From assembly GCA_947561395.2 (NCBI GenBank), contig OX387187.1:21867829-21931828 (forward strand): 64,000 nucleotides of DNA, in the 5' to 3' direction. The notes under the pieces are model-generated. The model made no database searches, was not told the DNA's origin, and saw only the letters and a program-made list of their open reading frames with translations. Source of the stretch: Buxus sempervirens. Its lineage: Eukaryota; Streptophyta; Magnoliopsida; Buxales; Buxaceae. Positions 1 to 9,662 of this stretch are shown piece after piece. Both the position numbers and the translations under genes were made by a program. Numbering within the stretch: the stretch's first letter is position 1; each line of letters begins with the position of its first letter.

Positions 1-1704
1 GTAAGAGCCATTTTACTTCAGCAGCAGTGTGTGCTAAGGCTCGATATTCTGATTCACAACTAGATCTGGAAACAGTTGGTTGTTTCTTTGAACTCCATGA
101 GACAAGATTATCACCAAGATAAATTGCATAGCAAGAGGTAGAGCACCTAGTGTCTGGGCACCCTGCCCAATCAGCATCAGAGTAGGCCACAAGATTAAGA
201 GGTGATGTAGAGGAGAAGTATAACCCAAATTGCAATGTGCCTTTGACATAATGAAGTATGCGTTTAAGAGCTTGAAAGTGAATCTCAGAAGGTGACTGCA
301 TATACTGACTGTGAGACATGGGAAAAAATCAAATCTAATGATTTCCTCAATCATCACACGGGATCATATTAAACAAAGAGTCGCCACCATTCAATTTAGG
401 CGTGAATGGACACCAAAATATTAAATAAGCACAAAAGGCAAATTTTTAGGGCAAAATATCCCTCCTAAAAAAAACAACCAGAGATAGGTAAGGGGATTAA
501 GTTATGAACAGGGGAAGGTGTTAGGCACCCCTATTCATCCACACAAGGTGGTTGCCAGGTATTGTTCATGTTTAAAATAAAGGAAAAAGCTTGCTATAAA
601 AATCAGGAAAAATCATAAAAAATAGAGAATTGTATGGTTTTTTCATATGAATATTCTGATTGATCCAGAACTATCAAATATGATCATACCATTCCTAGGG
701 TTTCATGATCAACACAAAATTGAGATAAAATCAAATAAAATCAATTTAAAGTGAAAAATCCAAAAATCTGGCTTCAAGTCAAAACTCTAGAAATCTAGAA
801 AAATATGATTTTTATAAAATATTTCAAAATTGAACTTGAATAGTCCAGGACATAGATAAAGCCCAAATTTCACATTAAATCAGAAAATAAAAACCAAAAA
901 TACCCACGTTGATGAAAAACACCAAAAGGGGAGAATTTAGACCGTAGGGTCTTCTCTCAATAATGAAAAACAATTTTAAAAACCATATCATGAAACCCTA
1001 GTATTTATTTTTAGGCTTCTGGATTCAGATCTACCATATTGATCATGATAAATCCAAGATCCTAGCCTAAAACCACAAAAATCACGAAAACAGTGCTGTA
1101 GGTGCAAAAGTGGCAAAAATCCAAATTTTATCAAAAAGTGGGGATCTCATGCTATAAACATCATAGATTCATGTAATTCATTCAGATATATCATAAAAAG
1201 CATTAAAACATGATCAAGATATTCAAAATAATCACATCTCACAAATTTGAGCACATGGGGGTCTACCCTACGGATCCACCTGTTCCCCTTTCCCCTAGTT
1301 CTCTCTTCACGTTTTACGGCTAGAGAGACTCTTGAGGTACTTGTAGATAGGTTTGGGTATACAAACACAATCACAGGCCTTATTCTATGAAAAAGACAAA
1401 AAACAGATATGGGGTTCTATTCTAGGGATCCACCTGTTCCCCTTTCCCCTAGTTCTCTCTTCACGTTTTACGGCTAGAGAGACCCTTGAGGTACTTAGAG
1501 ACAAGTTTAGGAATACAAAAACAGATATGGCCTTATTCTACAGCAATAGAGATGATCCTATTACTTCTAGAATTGAAGACAGAAAATAAAAAAAGGATAG
1601 GGGACTTACCTGGATTGAGCAGGCAGAGCAGCAGGGATTCCTTTCCTTCTCTTGGAGCTTTTGATTCTTCAAAATTTCGTGGCCCTAAGCTAGAGGAATG
1701 AGCC

Positions 1705-1714
1705 TCTATTTATA
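1705..1714 (-). promoter_or_regulatory. TATA box of the solo LTR
   Basis: CTATAAATAG on the minus strand, about 410 bp inside the LTR start. The sister LTRs carry the same decamer at 22163-22172 and 41473-41482. Confidence 0.7.
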
Positions 1715-1915
1715 GACACACCCAGGGGCAAGGCTGGTCCAGAAGGATATATCATGATTCTCAGGATAGAGTGAAATACAGAGATGATGCCCATCCATAG
1801 CCATCCAAGGTGACTTCAGCGAATAAAAGACATAATCCGCTCGTTTAAAGATATATTGGACTTCAAATAAAGCTCGGAAATCGAGAGGATGACAAAACTT
1901 GCACGTGTCTTTAAT

Positions 1916-2019
1916 GCCCGTAAATACACTACGGTCCAACGGGGACCGTATAGATACTACGAGCGCGCCTGCCCGTAGATATTTTGCGGGCAAGATCGGC
2001 CCGTGAAGTCAATACGGGC
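1916..2019. repeat. U3 dyad array, GCCCGT type (four copies, 27-28 bp phase)
   Basis: Four inverted repeats with 6-bp arms and exactly 9-bp spacers start at 1916, 1944, 1971 and 1999. The arms are GCCCGT/ACGGTC, GACCGT/ACGAGC, GCCCGT/GCGGGC and GCCCGT/ACGGGC. The spacer sequences differ completely. The array begins 202 bp upstream of the TATA box, the same distance as in the LTR at 20333. Confidence 0.8.
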
Positions 2020-3534
2020 AAAGCCTGTTCATTCTATTTTTAGGCCTGTTTGACCTGTTTTAAGCTCTAATTACATGTTTTTATTATTTTCTCATTTGGC
2101 AGTGCAATTTGGGGTGTCTACACTGACTAACTGAATTTACAGCATGAGCAAGATCAGGTCTGGTGATTGTGAAGTACTGCAAGGCTCCTACCATGGAGCG
2201 ATAGAAAGTGGGATCACTGTAAGGAGAACCTGTAGTAGAGAGCCGTTGAGAGACAACCATGGGAGTAGGAACCGGTTTGCTGTCAAGTAATTGAGCCCGA
2301 GATAAGATATCTCGAGCATATTTCACTTGACTAAGAAAAAGTCCATTAGATGTACGATGAACCTCTAAGCCAAGAAAATAATTTAACGTGCCCAGATCTT
2401 TAGTGGCAAATTCATGATAAAGTTTGGTAATAAATTCATCAAGGAGAGTATTGTTGTTACCAGTAACAACAATACTCTCCTTGTTACTGGTAACAAAAAT
2501 ATCATCAACATATAGTAGCAGAAAAATGAGACCACCAGATCTTGAGAGAACAAATAGAGAAGTGTCGGCATGGCTGCAAAGAAAACCAATCTTCAAGAGA
2601 AAGGTACTAAATCGGCGGAACCAAGCACGGGGGGCTTGTTTTAAGCCATAAAGAGCCTTCTTCAGCTTACAAACATGATTAGGGAAGCATGGATCAATGT
2701 AACCAGGTGGTTGGTCCATGTAGACTTCTTCATGAAGAATACCATTGAGGAATGCATTTTTCACATCGAATTGACGAAGAACCCAATTGTTCGAGACAGC
2801 CAAGGAAAGTACAACACGAACAGTAGAAGCCTTAACAACAGGATTGAAAGTATCATTGAAGTCAAAACCAGGAAGTTGAGTGTACCCTTTGGCAACATGA
2901 CGAGCTTTCAAGCGATCAACAGAGCCATCTGAGAGATATTTTACCCGAGATACCCATTTGGAGCCAACAATATTCTTGTGGAGAGGTCTAGGAACCAAAT
3001 CCCAGGTTTTGTTAGAATTAAGGGCTCGGATTTCCTCATCCATGGCTGCAATCCAGCCTGGATGTTTTGCTGCAGATTTAAAACCTTTGGGCTCTTTGAC
3101 AGCCAGCAAAGAATGCAATAAAGAAGAATTCGGCACCGTGCAAATATAGGAGGACGTCTTTGGCTTAAATACACCAGCCTTGGAATGTGTAATCATGGGA
3201 TGTGGACCGAGTGGAGTAACCGACATGGAAGAAGTAGAAACAGCAGGGGCAGTGACCATGGTAGAGTCGGTTTCAACATTTGATAAAGCATCTTGATTTG
3301 ATGAAGAACCAGATGACGTGAGTGAAGCATCTTGAATAGTATTCTGCATAGGAGTTGGAACCTGCAACTCAAGAGAAGTGGGGTCAGTAGCACAAGTAAC
3401 ACATGGGCTGGATGTGGACAAAGTTGGAGTAGGTAAAGGAGTCTGAGAATGTAGAGAAGAGGGATCAGATTCACAAAAAAGAAGAAAAAGAAGTTGCAGA
3501 TGCCATGGATCGAGAGGAGATTAATCCAATTTCT

Positions 3535-3546
3535 GCTCTGATACCA
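3535..3546 (-). other. Primer binding site of the left copia element
   Basis: On the minus strand this reads TGGTATCAGAGC, the usual plant copia site complementary to the 3' end of initiator methionine tRNA. It lies 6 bp inside the LTR. Confidence 0.85.
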
Positions 3547-3552
3547 TAATAA

Positions 3553-3738
3553 TGTTTATAGAATTTGTAAAACCACCATGTTTGATTCTGTGGTGGATGT
3601 TTGTATTTATAAAGAGTTTGTAACAGAATACAGGTTTTAAGAAGATAAAGTGGAATGAGTCAAAACAAACTAACAGAGTATCACGTCTCCAGATCTATAG
3701 GAGAATCCCTCAATGTGTGGGTATCCTTATCCTTAACA
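3553..3738 (-). repeat. 5' LTR of the left copia element (186 bp)
   Basis: Read on the minus strand, the segment begins TGTTAAGGATAAGG and ends CA just upstream of the primer binding site. A TATA-like TTATAAATAC lies near 3608-3617. The partner LTR is beyond the left edge. The outer boundary is inferred from the TG end, so it could be off by a few bases. Confidence 0.7.
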
Positions 3739-3861
3739 TTCTCCTTCTATTGATCGTACTGGCAGATTTTTGCATCACTACAAATGAATTCTGTCATCTT
3801 GGAAAATTGGGAAAACTGAAAGTGTTCTGGGCACCGGCAATTTGAGGTGTCCTAGAAAAGT

Positions 3862-4396
3862 CCTCCTCAACCATTCATCAGAGTCAACTTTGATGGAGCT
3901 TTTTGTATAAACGCAAGGAGAGCATTAGCAGGCGGCATTGCAAGGGATTTCTCTAGTAAGCATTTGGCTTCTTTTTCCACTCTGTTATCAGCTACTTCCA
4001 GTCTACAAGCGAAAGCTGAAGCTGCATTGGAAGAAGTTTGTTTGGCTACTGCACACAAGTTCTCACACGCAATTTTTGAAGGAGATTCTTAAGTCATAAT
4101 TTTGATCCTAGCGTCTACATCTGTGGACATTCCTTGGTCTATCAGGGTTCCTATTAACAAGATTACAGAGCTGTGCCAAAGTTTCGAATCTGTGAATTTC
4201 TCTCACTCATTTCGGAAAGGCAATCAAGCAGCAAATAGATTAGCAAACTTTGCTTTGGATTGTTTCCCCTGTTTGTGGACTTCAACTCCTCCCTTCCTAT
4301 CCTGTCTACTCTTTGATGAAGCTAGAGGGAGATCTGCTGTGTGCGTTCTTCTTAATATTATATTTCCAATTTGACTAACATTAAAAAAAAAAAAGG
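3862..4396 (+). pseudogene. LINE 3' end: RNase H domain with poly(A) tail
   Basis: The plus-strand frame starting at 3862 reads PPQPFIRVNFDGAFC, then LQAKAEAALEEVCLA and FEGDS, then FRKGNQAANRLANF. This is the order of the RNase H-like domain (RVT_3 type) at the C-terminus of plant LINE reverse transcriptases. One in-frame TAA at 4090-4092 follows FEGDS, where a CAA codon would give the expected glutamine. The final motif has N in place of the usual acidic residue (QAANRLA). The frame closes at 4374 and is followed by a short AT stretch and an A-run to about 4396, as expected for a LINE tail. The copia LTR abuts on the left, so the copia element probably inserted into this LINE. Confidence 0.8.
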
Positions 4397-4559
4397 AATT
4401 CTCATGGTTCGCGAGAATTACAATTTATACCAAGGAGGTGTTTTTTACAATTCTCATTAAACATAAAATTTTATTATCATTGATTTTTTGCAAGAGGGAC
4501 CATTTCCATTTATTCCATAACATAAGAAATTAAGCCGATTAAAATATAATTTAAAATTT

Positions 4560-5385
4560 AAATCTAGAGAGAAACTTTAGAAAGAGAGTCGAATGCTCTA
4601 GAGTGAGAAAACCTAGAAAAAATACTTTAGAGGGAGGGGGAATGCTCTAAATAGAGGAAAAAGGTTAAGAACTTTAGACAGAAGAGTACTTTAAAGAGAA
4701 AATGTAGAGAGAAACTCTAGAAAGAGAAAGGAAATGCCCTATAGAGAGAAAAAGAGAACTATAGAAAGAGGAGAAAGCTTTAGAGAAAGAAAATCTATGA
4801 AAATTAGAGAGTGAAAACACTACAAAAAGAATCCTAGAGAGAAAAATCATCTAGAAAGAGAATTATAGAGAGAGATAATTCTCTAAATAGAGAATTTCAA
4901 AGAAGGGAAATGCTTTAAAGAAAGAATATCTAGAGAAAATTTTAAAGTGAAAATCTCTTAATAGAGAATTTCAGAGAGAGAAAATACTCTAGAAAGAGAA
5001 TCCTAGAGAGAAAAATCTTATAGAGAGAAACCTATATATAAAAAATCCTTTTAGAGTGAAAGTTTTCTAGAGAATTTCAGAGAGAGAAAGCACTCTAGGA
5101 AGAGAATCCTAGAGAGATAAAATCTTCTAGAGAGAATTATAGATAGAAAAAACATAAATAGAGAAAATCCTTTCTAGAGTGAAAGATCTCTAAAGAGAGA
5201 ATTTTAGAGAGAGAAAACACTCTAGAAAGAGAATCCTAGGGAGATAAAAAGAGAGAATTATAGAGAGAGAAAACCTATATAGATAAAATATTTTCTAGAG
5301 TGAGAATTATCTTCTGTAGAATTTTAGAGAGAGAAAAATTCTAGAAAGAGAACTAAAGAGAGAAAATCATCTTGAAGGATAATCG
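4560..5385. repeat. Degenerate GA-rich tandem repeat
   Basis: About 0.8 kb built of diverged units around TAGAGAGAAAATC and CTCTAGAAAGAGAA, with no stable period and no gene. CTCTAGAG-like palindromic cores recur. It looks like a decayed minisatellite. Bases 4397-4560 are AT-rich with nothing recognisable. Confidence 0.75.
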
Positions 5386-5589
5386 AAAGATAAGAAATAA
5401 ATAAAACCAACAAAAAGTTAGCTGAAATTATTTAGGTAAAATTTCAAATACAACCGTCTTTTGAAAAGTAAATACAAAAACAGACGTTGAAAAGTCTTTC
5501 CTACCAAAACATGCAACTTTTCAAAACTATTTACCAAGTGGTCCGAAAACACTGTAGCATATTTCGAAGACCCCATTTTGCCTTTCCCT

Positions 5590-5940
5590 CTTCGTTCGAC
5601 TGAAACACCCATCGGTTCATCTTCTCATTTTTGCAAAGCGATTAGGTGCGAAACCATGAGAGATACAACGAACCCTAGAGCGACGGCGAGGCTTGTTCCC
5701 GGCGTTGGGCGACAACTGCTGTCATCACTGGCGCTTCTGATTGAGAGGGGTTGACCGACATTGTCATCTCTTTCGTCTCTCATTTGTAGGAGGTCACTGG
5801 CGCTTGAGATCTGGTGGAAGCGGTTATAGTGTGCCATTTTCTTCTGTCTGTCGGAGAAGAAAACGGCGGTAGAGTGCCTTGACGAAGCACTTCAGCCAGA
5901 CATTTCCCTTGTTAGAGGTTGTGAGCAAATCTCCTCAAGG
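5590..5940 (+). other. Exon-like 5' region of the palindrome arm (mirror at about 13333-13683)
   Basis: A GC-richer stretch in an AT-rich arm. Read inward it holds a small frame from ATG at 5655 (MRDTTNPRATARLVPG..., ending at TGA near 5753) and ends with a good splice donor (CTCCTCAAG, then GTAAGAACC). The mirror copy is on the minus strand. I read it as the first, mainly untranslated exon of a MULE-type transposase transcript driven from the terminal repeat, or as captured host exon sequence. The opposite strand also has a 70-codon open frame, which I consider chance. Confidence 0.45.
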
Positions 5941-7704
5941 TAAGAACCAATTGTCCCTAATCTGTTTGCTTTTTAGAATGAAAATTTTTTGGTCTACATT
6001 TTTGTTAGGTTTCCATCCATGATGTGGTACATTTCGTTTAGTTATGGATAATCTAACCTTAGTCTCTGAATCGATGCATTTCAAATGCTTGAAGAAATTC
6101 TCGAATGAATCGGAACGTGAACACCATGTAATTTTGGATATGGTGTTCATAATGCCCATTTTTAATAAAAAAGTTCAGTTGAATGGTTGATTCGACACAC
6201 CCATTTTATCTGTATTATTTTCTTTGTGATTGCAAGGATGCTACTAATGGTATGGGAAGATATGTAACATCCTGGATTTGCAGTATCTTACTTATTAATG
6301 TGGTTTTCCTAATTTCCCATATTTTGTTATTTGTTGTGGTTCATCTTGATTGTTTTATTTGAGTTGTCTAATTTTTGTGGCATTTTATGTGCTGTTTTAC
6401 TATGCTTTATTTCTTACCATGATAACTGTTGTGAATTAGCTTGGCTTTCTGTGCAAGATTGAGTTTCAATTTATTTTAGGCATATTATATTGGATTATTC
6501 AATGGTGTGATTGTATGCATTAACTATTTGGCTTGGTGTTTTATTTTGATTTGTTTTGTATTATGCTTGGTCTGGCTTGTTTTGAGTGAATCTGCTTGGT
6601 TATGTTAGGTTGAGGCTGCTTATATGCTCTTGGTTTGCTCTATGATTAGTCTCTATTATCGTTTACCTGTGCATCAGGGCATTCAGTTGGAAGCATAAAA
6701 CTCATGGTCCGGCTTGTTTTGAGTGGATCTACTTGGTTATGTTAGGTTGAGGCTACTTAGATGCTCTTGGTTTGCTCTGTGATTAGTCTCTATTATCGAT
6801 TACCTATGCGCCAAGGCATTCATGAGAGTTGGAAGCATAAAACTTCTTCCCCTATATTTCTCTGCTCTTGTATGCCTTGTTTCTCTTGTACTTTTGGTGG
6901 TGGTGAGCTTTTTGGGCGGATTGAGAGATTGGGAGCTCGCTTCGATTATTTGTGTTTTTGGTGCTTTTCTCCTTGATGTAAGCTTCAACATTTTCTTGGA
7001 TTTATATGTAAATATGGTTAAACAGTGAAGTGTGTTCCGTTTCACTTGATTTTTGGGGAATAGTTTTAGGTTCTTCTGAAACTGACTTCTAGTGTCTTTG
7101 GAAGAAATTCCACAATCCTCTCCTTTGTTTTCTTATACACTCAAGAACCACTTATTTGGAATTTTCTACGAATCACATGCAAGTTCTATCTTAATTTACT
7201 TTATTTATACTACTATTGAAACAACGTAGATAAATTAAACAAGAAGGAGAATGCTTACAATAATAGATAAGTTAGATTTAACATAAAGCAAGATTGATAT
7301 ATCCTTACTTTATTCTTACAAGACGCCGACGAGGTACGAAGCAACGGGTGTCGTTAAAACTGTGCCTTGTGCAATGTCGAGAACATCTATGGTCCTCGCA
7401 AGTTCCCTTATATAGGTCGGTCTTTGAGTATAAAGGATGTTTCTTTGTGAAATATGCTTGCACAAACATGGGACCCATATCTTTTGTCATATCTAAGATA
7501 AAATTCATATTATTCTATATTTTTATTAACGTATTTTCCTCTCTTTACTATTCAGTTCATATGTTTGATTTTGACCAAGTTGATTAAGGTGATCATGTTA
7601 CAGGTTTGTGTGGGTAGATAATTGATAGCCTAAGTTGTTATTTCGAATAGTTTATATTAATCATGCATTTGCTCACCTTGTTAACATGTTATATGGAGTG
7701 CAAT

Positions 7705-8106
7705 ATGCCACAACCACCCCCGGAGAATTCGTTGTTTTGCTACTTTCATATAGATGGAGAGATAGTTATAGAGCAAGAAAAGTTTGTATCATACCTGGGG
7801 GGGAGTCGTTTAGATGGATTCAATATAAGTGGTAATACATAGTACGATCAATTTGTAAGTGATGCCTGTAATTTATTTGAGATATCTCCAGTGGGTTTGT
7901 TTATGAAGTACTCCCTTATGTACAATAAGAGTGCATTACTTCCACTTACTGGTACATTCTTTGATTGTTAGGAGGAGGCTGGTCGGCTAGAGCACATGCA
8001 GAAAGAGTTACAAATAATGAGTGATGCATATCGGAGATCCATCACTGTTATAAGAGACGCATATGGAGGTTGCAATACTAGAGCTGATAAAGGTATAGGT
8101 GACTGA
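7705..8106 (+). pseudogene. MULE transposase N-terminal fragment (left arm)
   Basis: The ATG at 7705 opens MPQPPPENSLFCYFHIDG..., then YLGGSRLDGFNISGNT, a TAG (7840-7842), then YDQFVSDACNLFEISPVG, MKYSLMYNKSALLPLTG and a second TAG at 7969-7971. The pattern (GGSRLDGF, an acidic/hydrophobic helix, then a KY strand and a LLPL strand) resembles the N-terminal ubiquitin-like region of mudrA-type transposases. That match is by memory of the family and moderate. The second TAG may be a splice acceptor (TTCTTTGATTGTTAG then GAGGAGGCTGG). It is followed by a coiled-coil-like frame EEAGRLEHMQKELQIMSDAY ending at TGA 8104-8106. No catalytic DDE region is present. Confidence 0.5.
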
Positions 8107-8419
8107 GATGTTATTACGTGGTTGGAATATTTTTTTGGATTGATTATATGCGCTTGCTAGTGACCAAGATGAATTCATTTGAATTGCAGGTACGTAAAGA
8201 GTTGCGATGGAATATATCGAATGTGGAGCAGAGCTTTATGATTGCGACTTTCAGCTACATGTTTCCATGTATTCATTTATGTAATTAATGGAGCATATGT
8301 ATTTGGGATTTTATTATGGTGATTACCCAAATGTGGTGGATTGTCAGTTTTTTGTATGACAGTTGTGGTTTTTTAACAAATTGTAGATGTTCTTTGAATA
8401 TAAATAAAATTTTTTGCAA

Positions 8420-9610
8420 CAATTGAAATGACATAAACGATTACTCAGTTGTCCAAAATTTGTCTGAAATCGATTGCATGCAATTTGTCTATAACGGTTA
8501 TTTCTCATGTTTTGATTAATGATGTGTCAATAACACATAGACCTCTGATGATATGAACTCAGAATTTTAAATCGTGAATTAATAGATTAATCGTAAAAAT
8601 ATTGCTTAATCGAGGTGTTGTTATGATTATCTGGTAGTAATTTTATGCAATGGCCGAAGTGGTTAATCGGCACATTTCTATTAGTCGAGTGTTAATCCTG
8701 CAATGAACTTCAGAAAAACAACCAACTGTAACTCTAATCGACAAATTATCAATGCACCTTAAAAATAGTGATTAATTGGGAAATAGATACGATTAATCGG
8801 TACTAATTGAATGCCATGCGCCCAGTTGTTCATCGGCAATATCCGATTAATCGACGGTTAATCCTACAATTAGCCTCAGAAAAACAACACTCTGTGATTC
8901 TAATCGAGATTTTCTCGATTAATCTAAAAAATAGTGGTTAATCGGGAATTAGATACGATTAATCGGTCATCATTGAATGCAATGCGCCCAGTAGTTCATC
9001 GGCAAGGTTCGATTAATCGAAGTTTAGCGTTCAATTGCCGATTAACCAACAAATCACTAATTTATCATTAATCGAGTTACTTCCGATCAACGAATAGTTA
9101 AACAACCTAACTTTGATAATTGCCAAATATATGATTAATCAATACGTTGCCGATCATTGAAATTTCAAACAACCCATGTAGGTTATCGGCAACTACACGA
9201 TTAATCAATGTATAACCGATCAAATGACAGCCAACCAACCTTTCATCGTAGGATACCATCTCATTATTCAGGTTGGTCACACAAACATCTATAAGTATCC
9301 ATCGATTGTCTAAATAATATCCTACGAAGCAAGATTTGTATCCTCGATGCTAATAAGATATCCTCATTAACTTTGCGGATATAATTGTAGTAATCGTAGG
9401 ATACCATCTTATGCTTCGTGATTGTTCAACGAAGAACTATTAGTATCCCTCGATTAATAGAATTGTATCCCACAACTATAAATTGTATCCATTGATTCAT
9501 AGAATTGTATCCCATGATATAGATTAATCGAAATTTAAAACCTCGATGAACATTTCGATTTCAATGAAATTCGTTGATTAATCGGAAATATTAACGATCA
9601 ACAGTCCATG
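8420..9610. repeat. ATTAATCG-rich inner segment of the arm, with an approximately 180-bp tandem duplication
   Basis: AT-rich DNA in which the self-complementary CGATTAATCG and near variants recur, for example near 8798, 8850, 8957 and 9009. Two diverged copies of a unit of about 170-180 bp (TCAGAAAAACAAC to GCCCAGTTGTTCATCGG) lie between about 8709 and 9010. The mirror copy occupies about 9663-10850. No coding frame was found. Confidence 0.7.
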
Positions 9611-9662
9611 CTTCGGGTGATTGAACTTGCAATTTGTATCATCGATGCTAATAAGATATCCT
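9611..9662. other. Spacer at the centre of the palindrome
   Basis: A 52-bp unpaired centre. About 30 bp of it (TTTGTATCATCGATGCTAAT onward, from 9637) is a near copy, in direct orientation, of 9331-9362 in the left arm. That is consistent with a template switch when the palindrome formed. Confidence 0.8.

Larger units (their letters stand above)
310..2122 (-). mobile_element. Solo LTR of a gypsy element (1,813 bp) inside the copia RNase H
   Basis: The insert has TG...CA ends (TGTGAGAC at 310, GTGTCTACA to 2122) and is flanked by the 5-bp duplication CTGAC at 305-309 and 2123-2127. Removing it joins the copia protein in frame (NSVSQ to YMQSP). No internal retrotransposon sequence remains, so it is a solo LTR left by recombination between two LTRs. 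Its end sequences match the LTRs at 20333 and 39565, so it belongs to the same family. In element orientation it starts at 2122. A TATA box (CTATAAATAG) lies at 1714-1705, and a four-copy dyad array lies in U3. Blocks such as the CACGTTTTACGGCTAGAGAGA region near 1310 and 1467 are shared with the other LTRs. Confidence 0.93.
1..3552 (-). pseudogene. Ty1/copia polyprotein remnant (RT and RNase H), gag-protease-integrase deleted
   Basis: Minus-strand copia reverse transcriptase and RNase H. The RT runs from about 3180 down to 2128 and shows [42 protein letters not shown] and the catalytic LLYVDD. After a solo LTR (310-2122) the protein resumes at 309 with YMQSPSEIHFQALKRIL, DADWAGC and CESEYRALA of copia RNase H, and runs off the left edge. 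Upstream, a short gag start (ATG complement near 3506, reading MASATSFSSFF) is joined directly, at a T tract, to the linker that normally precedes RT. Everything from gag to integrase is therefore missing. It is a dead, internally deleted element; the short LTR suggests an Ale/Retrofit-type lineage, which is inference. The RT also carries an in-frame quasi-palindromic insertion (2441-2496). Confidence 0.9.
5444..9610 (+). repeat. Left arm of the giant palindrome (4,167 bp)
   Basis: This arm is the inverse of 9663-13829 over its full length, with only scattered substitutions and 1-bp indels, roughly 98% identical by eye. From the outer edge inward it holds: a terminal region starting TCAAATAC; an exon-like GC-rich stretch (about 5590-5938) ending in a splice-donor-like CAAGGTAAG; intron-like T-rich DNA; an internal tandem duplication (about 6600-6800); a MULE-like coding fragment (7705-8106); and about 1.2 kb rich in ATTAATCG motifs (8420-9610). 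I see no target-site duplication flanking the whole palindrome. Confidence 0.93.
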
